Assembly (NCBI GenBank): GCA_946800325.1
Contig: OX326956.1
Coordinates: 44,229,552 to 44,293,551, forward strand
Direction: 5' to 3'
Source: Luzula sylvatica
Taxonomy: Eukaryota; Streptophyta; Magnoliopsida; Poales; Juncaceae
DNA: 64,000 nucleotides
Shown in pieces: positions 57,435-64,000 of the stretch. How positions within the stretch are numbered: the first letter of the stretch is position 1; each line of letters starts with the position of its first letter. Made by a program: the position numbers and the translations under genes. The notes under the pieces are model-generated. The model ran no database searches, had not been told where the DNA came from, and saw nothing but the letters and a program-made list of their open reading frames with translations.

Positions 57435-58837
57435 CAATGTTGTAAAATACGGAAAACGGTACGGAACGGTCGGGGACCGTAAAACGGGATTACTGTAAAA
57501 CGGTGGAAAAACGGTGAAAAAACGGTGAAAAAACGGTCACCGAAATCGATAATAATTTAATTAAAAGTTATAGATAAAATCAAAAAAATATATAATAATT
57601 TAATTTTTTTTAATAGTAAAAAAATAACTTAAACAATATCCAACTTAAAAAAATTACTCACTAGCAGTGGCAGATACTAAGTCGATATTAGGTCATAATT
57701 ATAAAGACATAATAAATTACTCACTGGCAGCGACATTATAAATTAGCAAACACACGCCTCAATTAAAAATACACAAATAAAACAATCAATTGAAAATAGC
57801 CATTATCATTTGCCAATTGCCACTGTCAATTATAAAGACTCAAATAACATACTAAATTGAAATTTAAAAAAAAAAAAGTATCCAGTATCCATTATAAATT
57901 CTATATACACATCGAACATACCAAGTTGAGACGATTTGAAGATTCGATATTAGGTCAGAACCGAGTCGAGTCCAATTTCGAAGAATCGAAGAATTGAGTC
58001 GAGTCCAAATTCCAATTTTAGTCTTGTCAGCCACTGTCGTGAGAAAGAAAATCAATTAGTTGCGACTTCAATTATATTTCACAACTTCACATTCAGCCAC
58101 TGTCGTGAGAAATAAATTGAAGACTCGAAATTAGGTCATAATTACCAGAAATAGGAAATAATTGAGTTAAACTCGAAACTAGGTCAGAATGAAGAATGCT
58201 TCAGTCGCCACAATCACCACAATCGAGTCGTCCCTTCGCTGCCACAATCGCCACAATCGAGTCGTCTCCAGTCGTCGGTCGAGTCAGCAGCAGCACGCGA
58301 CCTACTCGAGAGAGATTTAGAGCGAGGCGAGGCGAGGAACTGATTTCGAGCGAGGCGAGTTCAGCACCTGTTTGAGAGAGGCTGCGAGGCGAGTTCAGCA
58401 CCTGCTTCTTCGATTTGAGAGCGTGAGAGAGTGAGTGAGGCGAGAGTGGAAGCGTGAGAGAGGCGAGGACACTCGCTGTTGGACTTCGACTTCGAGCGAG
58501 AGAGAGAGTGAGTGGGGCGAGAGTGAGGCACTGAGGCGAGAGCTGTTTGGGCGAGAGGGAGATAAGGACCCTGGAACCAATGGGCCCAAAAAAAAAGAAT
58601 TTTATTGGGCTTTAGATGGGCTAAAAAAATAATAAAACTGAAAAATATGATTTTTGTTGCGAAAAACGACCGTTTTTCGGTCCGAAAAACGTTTTTCGCC
58701 AAAAAAAAAAACGGTCAAACACGTAAAAAAACGTTTGACCTTTTTTCAATCCGTCTTGCAAAAAACGGGACGTTTTTCCACCGAAACACCGTTTTTCCAC
58801 CGTTTTTCACCGTTTTTCACCGTTTTTTACAACACTG
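57435..58837. mobile_element. hAT-like non-autonomous DNA transposon with target duplication
   Basis: The left end CAATGTTGTAAAATACGG and right end CCGTTTTTTACAACACTG are inverted repeats. Both flanks carry TTGATAG (57428-57434 and 58838-58844); one more base on the left would give the eight-base duplication usual for hAT. Subterminal clusters of AACGGTGAAAA on the left and its complement CACCGTTTTTC on the right resemble transposase-binding arrays. The interior has no transposase. A GC-rich part at about 58200-58590 is full of GAGCGAGGCGAG-type repeats and may be captured or amplified host sequence. Confidence 0.75.
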
Positions 58838-58844
58838 TTGATAG

Positions 58845-60745
58845 GCGTCCCAAACCTCCCCGTGCCTCTAATTTTTTTAAAATTCCAGCCCATAATCAAT
58901 ATTTCCTGATCCAGTTTCTTTATTTGCTTTTCCTAAAAGCTAAAACGCACCTTAGCAATGAAACGAACTGATTGACCCAACGTTGTCTCACCTCTTTCTC
59001 TTCTTTCATCAACCCCAAACTTCTAACTACGAAATCCTCACGGCAAACACGAATTTCTCACGGTGAACGACCCGAACTTGGCAGCAAAGAGAAAGTTCTC
59101 TCTCTATTTTTCTTTTTCTCTCTTATTTGTTTTCGGTTTTGCATTATTTTCGTACCAAGGTGAATTAGGGCTATTTTTTAGTTTTGCTTTCGGCAAATTC
59201 ATGGGCTTTCAGTCAATTTTCGGTTAATGTTCTGTTTTAAATTAAAGCAATAGAACGAAGTAAAGATATTAATTCAAGATGTACTTTATTTTCTTTTACG
59301 TACAAACAAATCCAAACTAATTAAATTTATGTTGAATAAAAGGGAATATTTTTTTGTAATTATTTGTTAATAAAAGAGGAAGAAAATCAAACACAAAAAT
59401 AATACTCATTTAATTATTTGAAATATTTAAAGAAGTACAAAAAATTGAATTGTTGAATTTGTATTAAATTTATCATGGCTTAATTTTGTAGACAATTATT
59501 ATGATGCTAACATTTTTTTTTTTTTTTGAGTTTAATGATGCTAACATTTTTAAGATGGTAAATATGATAGTTTTAATTTTTAAAGGACAAACATGATATT
59601 TTAGTTTTTTTGGACTGGTTTGTATGTATGTAAATTGCTAAAGTCTATTAGTATGGATGCAAATTATCGATAAAAATATTTTTTTTTTCAATTTTTTCAA
59701 TTTTTTAAAGGATAGTACGTATGTATGTATAAAAAAAATCATTTTCGAATGTAAAAATATTTTATTTAACAAAATCCGATTCTCCGATCTGACTCGGGCG
59801 GTTCTTCCTCTACGGGCATCGGACGACTCCGATTCCGATTCCGACTTTCAGAACTATGGTTTTAATTTGCATGTGTTGAAATCTGATCTTTTGGCTACTG
59901 GAATGACTTAGGTTATTGGGCATAGATATTCATGTGGTGGAAAGAGGATTTCTTCAAGAAAAATAAATTCTAGGTATTGGTCGCTGAATATTCGAAATGC
60001 TGTTGTCTTTCTTCGATTTGTCGTAATTGGTCTTCTTTTGTGATTTTTGTGAATATGAGGCAGAATTGCTGATGAAGATCAGATATTTTGAAGCAATGTG
60101 AGGTAAGGGTCCTGAAATGAAGATTCTGAGGCAACTCGTAACTGATCTTTGCTCACTTCTTGAATATCTTGTTCGAATTGGTTGACTTTGGATCAGTGAG
60201 TTTATGGTTTGTCGTGAAATGTTGGTGGTTTACTTTTTGTTGGAGAAAGTGTGTAATGGAGAGAGGGAGGGTCTAATGCCTAGTCTAGCTTCTTTGTTTA
60301 ATTTTTTGTTTTGCTGAGAAGAAAGGAGAAAAAATATGGAAACAAATTTTCATATTTTGGAAAGAAAATAATTCATTTCTCGTTACAAAGAGGCTTATGT
60401 TAGAATCATATGATTCAGTAACTTTGATTTAGTTTTTATTTTCTTTAATGATTCATTTTATCTTTTTTTTTCTTTAAATTATTTTTTCTTTAAAAAAAAT
60501 AGGTCCATGATAAAAAAATGGGTCTATCATAGCACTTCCCAATATGTTAAATTAATTGTTAATATCATGTTTAACAATTAATCCTCGCATTAATAATTGC
60601 CATAGCCACGGGCCTTATTTGGAGGACCGGTCCTGAATTGGAACACATTCGAGAGACCGAGGTTCATGAAATCAAGCAAAGCAAGAGAGGTGCACAAGAG
60701 AAAGGGAGAGTCTGTGGTCTCAAATACATTATTAAACTATCAAAC
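58845..60745. other. Intergenic DNA, no recognised gene
   Basis: Around 58970-59160 a CT-rich stretch followed by a possible splice donor (CCAAGGTGAATT) looks like a transcribed leader without a coding region. At about 59780-59910 a short open stretch (SDDSDSDSDF, LHVLKSDLLATG) ends in a stop and could not be linked to a family. The rest is AT-rich. Confidence 0.4.
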
Positions 60746-61317
60746 AACAAGCAAATTGGCCACACGAGACGACTTGCAAAAATTGCAACAACGTCGAAGA
60801 ATCGGCAATCCACCTACTTGTAAATTGTCCTTACGCAAGAAGGGTTTGGCAAGGGGTTAAGACCATCATCGGGTTCCCGTTCGCGACCCGAGATACAATA
60901 CCGAATTTTTGGCTTGACGCCCGAGCTAAGAAGTCCAAGGAAGAAAAGGAGATCCTCAACACATATTTTGTAGCCACTATTTGGGGTATTTGGAAGGAGC
61001 GAAACAACCGGATTTTCAACCAACAAAGGACACCACCGGCATCGACAATAGCAAGGATCAACCACGAAGCAAAGGAATGGAAAGTCCTTTTCTAGCCGTG
61101 AAACATAACTCTACCTCAAGGCTTCTCAATCTCCTTAATCTTTTAGCTTTTGGTAATAACGTTTATTACCTAGGAAATGTCTTTTATTTATTTTTTGGTC
61201 TCTAGACTAGGTTTCTTTTTACATGATTATGTAAAATTAAAACGATGTATTAAACTTGCATTAATATATCAAAAAGAAGCTCCGCTTCTTTATTTTCAAA
61301 AAAAAAACAAGCAAATT
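60746..61317 (+). mobile_element. 5'-truncated LINE with 12-bp target-site duplication
   Basis: AACAAGCAAATT occurs at 60746-60757 and again at 61306-61317, directly after an A-run. The enclosed 548 bases encode, from about 60831, the zf-RVT tail of a LINE reverse transcriptase (CPYARRVWQGV, FVATIWGIWKERNNRIF, stop at 61093-61095), followed by a 3' untranslated part ending in poly(A). The intact duplication and open tail indicate a relatively recent target-primed insertion. Confidence 0.88.
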
Positions 61318-61734
61318 ATTCTTGGAATACAAATAACCACTTCGATCCTGATTTATGAATCTCTTAGGTTTGTAGCCTGAGTTGCAAAATGAAGAAAAAT
61401 CATTTAATATCACACTATAAAACCAAAAAAAAATGACTTGTTATTTTGTTAATTCAAAGATTGATAAAATTGAACTTATTCAGTTCTGATAGTTCGTTTC
61501 TATAATGTTTGGTTGGCATACGGTTCTCAAATTTAGATTTGATTTTCACTTAGCGTCAGTACAAAAATGCACAGATGATTTTTTTTTAATTTTTTTTATC
61601 TCCTAGAAGAAAAAGATCATTTGTGCACAGTTCAAAAAAGAGAATTTTTCCGTAACGAGATCTATCATATGATCATTTTCTAAAGAAAATTGACTAAACT
61701 ACAATTCAGTTAAAGTTTAGACTTTAGACCCAAA
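61318..61734. other. 3' flank of the aminopeptidase gene
   Basis: About 400 AT-rich bases between the LINE and the aminopeptidase stop codon. Contains the presumed 3' untranslated region on the minus strand. Nothing else is seen. Confidence 0.5.
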
Positions 61735-63552
61735 CTAAGAGTGCTTAGACAAAATAGACTCGACAACGCCTTGAGCGATAGGATGATAACACTCACGAGT
61801 CTCCGAGTAAGTTCTCCTTGCGAGCATTACGCCTTCGGGGGAGCATTTTGATAGCGCGGTATAAAGAGGTCTTAAATATCTCATTCTTCCCACTTGTTTC
61901 AATGCCGTCTCGGCTAAAGGATGATACTCTTTACATCCAACCGAGATTGCCAGCTCGAGAAACGCGACTTTTAATTCCCAATCTCGACTCTCTGACAAAT
62001 GGTACCGCTCATCCAGCGAAACAACTTGAGAGGGGTCAACGTCACGAGACAAATTCTCCAAATAGAGTTGCCATTCTTGTCCCGTCCAAAGCACCACCTC
62101 ATCCTCTTTAGGCATTTTGGCAAACTTGAAATCATCAGCGAGAGCTTTGATCTTCGTGTAAACATTCGATACCGGTTCCATTGCATCGATAGGGAGACCC
62201 GTACCATACACCCATTCTCGAATGTCTATTTGTTCATCGATCCCCGGTACGTTCAATTTGAGGAATTCGATGAATTCTTCGGTGTCGATAGATTGGAATT
62301 TGAATGTCGAGATGTATTTCTTCAAGAACTCGTCGAATTTTGGCCTCCCAATCTGACGTTCGATACGCCAAAGAAATTGGAAGCCTTTCTCGTAAGGGAT
62401 CTCCGAGTACACATCGTCAGGATCGACCCCTTGCATATTCGGTTTGAGCTTCGTGAATTCCATATTATCCTTAAACCTCTCTATCGTTTTGTTTAAACCT
62501 CTCCATCTAATTCCCATCTTCAGAGCCGCTATCTCCTCTCCTTGCACCACTTCCACTATCCTCCTCTCCGCGTACGTCGTGAAACCTTCATTTAGCCAGA
62601 AATCTTCGTTAGTCTTGTTGGTAATCAAATTGCCGGTCCAGCTATGAGCAAGCTCGTGGGCCACGACTTGGGCCCCAGCGGCGTCTCCTCGAATAACCGT
62701 AGGGGTTAAGAAAACCATTTTAGGATTTTCCATTCCCCCATATGGGAAACTCATAGGAAGTACCAACAAATCGAATCTCTCCCAATCGTACGGTCCAAAC
62801 AACTTCTCTCCGGCACGAATCATTTCTTCTGTCCCTGCGAATTCCTTCGCCGCGTCTTCTATGATACTGGGTCCTGCATATACTCGAGTTCTCGGCCCGA
62901 TATCTCTATAAACGATCTCACCAACAGCAAAGGCGAAGAGATATGGAGGTATTGGTTGTTCCATGATGAATTCTTCGACAATTCGACCTGAAGAGCACCA
63001 TTGAGAGTCTGGGCAAGCTGGCCCGCCTTCGCCGGGAAGTGGGTCCCGGCGAGACACGTGTCTTGCAGCCATTACGGCGGACAGAGAAGACGGGATGTTC
63101 AACAGGGCAGAAAATTTGATGCGAGCCGCAGGGGTGTCGTGACAAGGGAAGATGGATCGAGCATGGATGGAATGACATTGAGTATACGCGTAAGGGTGTT
63201 TGGACGAAGCTTGAGAAGGAGAGAGAAACTGGAGAGCGGAAGAGGAGTTCGTAGACAAGGAGATGAGTAACGAAGAATGATTAGAGAGGGAGACAACGAG
63301 GCGAGACCCGAGAACGGGATCGGCTGGGGAGAGGGAGAATGAGAGTGGAGAAAGAGAAGAAGAGTCAAGGACCGAATGAACGGTTAAAGAGCGGCTATCC
63401 AGGGAGAGAGAGCCCGTGTAAGGTGCTGATAGAGTGAGAACGGCCGACCCGTGAAGCGAGGAGGTTGCGAAATCTAGGTAGAGGGAAAGCGCCATGTGAG
63501 TGACGAATGGTGCTTCGGCATCGGTGTAGGAGTGTGGATCTACTGGCGCCAT
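61735..63552 (-). CDS. Leukotriene A4 hydrolase-type M1 zinc aminopeptidase
   Basis: A single uninterrupted coding exon gives 605 residues from MAPVDPHSY (human LTA4H has 611). The upstream in-frame extension to 63645 crosses a likely acceptor at 63572 and was not used. Motifs: exopeptidase signature GGMENP at 272-277, zinc site HELAHSWTGN with H299, H303 and the third ligand E322 in NEGFTTYAER, and catalytic E300. The N-terminal beta domain and C-terminal helical domain (REWVYGTGLPIDAM, WELKVAFLELAISVG, RPLYTALSKCSPEGV) are complete. Plants lack leukotrienes; members are aminopeptidases with possible epoxide hydrolase activity, cytosolic or nuclear. The natural substrate is unknown. Confidence 0.94.
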   Translation of the reverse strand: MAPVDPHSYTDAEAPFVTHMALSLYLDFATSSLHGSAVLTLSAPYTGSLSLDSRSLTVHSVLDSSSLSPLSFSLSPADPVLGSRLVVSLSNHSSLLISLSTNSSSALQFLSPSQASSKHPYAYTQCHSIHARSIFPCHDTPAARIKFSALLNIPSSLSAVMAARHVSRRDPLPGEGGPACPDSQWCSSGRIVEEFIMEQPIPPYLFAFAVGEIVYRDIGPRTRVYAGPSIIEDAAKEFAGTEEMIRAGEKLFGPYDWERFDLLVLPMSFPYGGMENPKMVFLTPTVIRGDAAGAQVVAHELAHSWTGNLITNKTNEDFWLNEGFTTYAERRIVEVVQGEEIAALKMGIRWRGLNKTIERFKDNMEFTKLKPNMQGVDPDDVYSEIPYEKGFQFLWRIERQIGRPKFDEFLKKYISTFKFQSIDTEEFIEFLKLNVPGIDEQIDIREWVYGTGLPIDAMEPVSNVYTKIKALADDFKFAKMPKEDEVVLWTGQEWQLYLENLSRDVDPSQVVSLDERYHLSESRDWELKVAFLELAISVGCKEYHPLAETALKQVGRMRYLRPLYTALSKCSPEGVMLARRTYSETRECYHPIAQGVVESILSKHS

Positions 63553-63571
63553 TGCGTAAGAGACGAGTTTT

Positions 63572-64000
63572 CTGCAGCCAAAAAGATTTTTTTTTAGAAT
63601 TTCTAAAAGTTTTTCTTTTTCTAAAAATGAAGTCGGAATCATCACCTGTAGAAATTAGGATGATTCTTCAAGAAGTTTAAATTAGTAACTGAAGAAACCC
63701 TGATAAAAAAAGCAAAAAAGATAAAAGTAAATTATAGATCTCAATAATACACCTGAAGAATACCTAAGAAATCACGATTCATGAGCAATTCGCCGCAGAT
63801 ATCGATAAATAACAAATCGGTAAATATATTTTTTGAAAAAATGGAAATGATAAGATTAAGGAGTTGATCGATTAACGAACCTTAAAAACAAGAAGATCGG
63901 ATAATAGCACCGACAGCTTTTCTCATGCTGGTATTCCCGTCAAGAATTAACCCTAACTTTTTTGAAATTTTGGGAGAGACGAATACGATGCCTTCTGAAG
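63572..64000 (-). other. Putative leader intron, leader exon and promoter of the aminopeptidase gene
   Basis: On the minus strand a donor TTTAAG/GTTCGT at 63881/63880 and an acceptor GGCTGCAG at 63572 define a possible 309-base leader intron. The upstream exon contains a 14-codon open frame starting at 63926 (MRKAVGAIIRSSCF) that ends right before the donor. Telo-box-like AACCCTAA sequence occurs near 63949-63956. Inferred only from splice-like motifs. Confidence 0.4.

Noticed and set aside
58361..58702. Ser/Leu-rich open frames in the hAT-like element
   Set aside because: They arise from GAGCGAGG-type repeats within a transposon and have no domain.
59657..59911. Frame with SDDSDSDSDF and LHVLKSDLLATG, considered as a pentatricopeptide or other gene fragment
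   Set aside because: The similarity is too short to name a family and no continuation was found in any frame.
63552..63645. N-terminal extension of the aminopeptidase to the ATG at 63645
   Set aside because: The extra 31 residues are not part of the family and span a likely splice acceptor (CTGCAG at 63572). The start at MAPVDPHSY matches the usual length.

Overview
The window is nuclear DNA of a flowering plant, most likely a eudicot. It has AT-rich intergenic DNA, many short GT-AG introns, plant-only families (Dof factor, CDT1 with plant promoter motifs, GH28 polygalacturonase, chloroplast-type CPSase small subunit) and plant classes of transposon. The species cannot be named from the sequence. 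All gene models below were built by joining exons by hand so that splice phase is kept throughout.

Layout. 0-1.3 kb: 5' part of a UDP-xylose transporter-type nucleotide-sugar transporter (minus strand, runs off the left edge). 6.8-8.1 kb: phenylcoumaran benzylic ether reductase-like gene (plus). It is followed tail-to-tail by a decayed acylamino-acid-releasing enzyme pseudogene (8.2-10.0 kb). 11.0-13.2 kb: CDT1 replication licensing factor (minus) with two E2F sites and a telo-box upstream. 14.4-16.6 kb: GH28 polygalacturonase (plus), convergent with 16.8-19.1 kb: tail-anchored, peroxisome-type monodehydroascorbate reductase (minus). 19.5-22.8 kb: two related Mutator-like MITEs, one carrying a nested Helitron. 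24.5-26.6 kb: acidic nuclear protein related to the C-terminal half of plant PWWP proteins (plus). 28.0-29.2 kb: Dof transcription factor (minus). 33.0-33.4 kb: small single-pass membrane protein (plus). 33.8-34.9 kb: universal stress protein (minus). 35-40.6 kb: gene-free, with a Helitron 3' end and a LINE 3' end. 40.6-50.6 kb: a block of about 64 copies of a 123/124-bp satellite in two orientations, partly organised as a seven-unit higher-order repeat and interrupted by a lone Copia-type gag gene. 51.2-56.0 kb: carbamoyl-phosphate synthase small subunit in 11 exons (plus), followed by a dead copy of its exon 8. 57.4-58.8 kb: hAT-like element with target duplication. 60.7-61.3 kb: 5'-truncated LINE with target duplication. 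61.7-63.6 kb: leukotriene-A4-hydrolase-type M1 aminopeptidase (minus).

The genes do not form a pathway or cluster. They are independent housekeeping and accessory genes (cell wall sugar supply and pectin hydrolysis, lignan-type reduction, ascorbate recycling, replication licensing, arginine/pyrimidine supply, transcription, stress) separated by transposon-rich DNA. The most unusual structure is the satellite/gag block at 40.6-50.6 kb. The clearest decayed gene is the acyl-peptide hydrolase copy, which has lost its catalytic serine motif.
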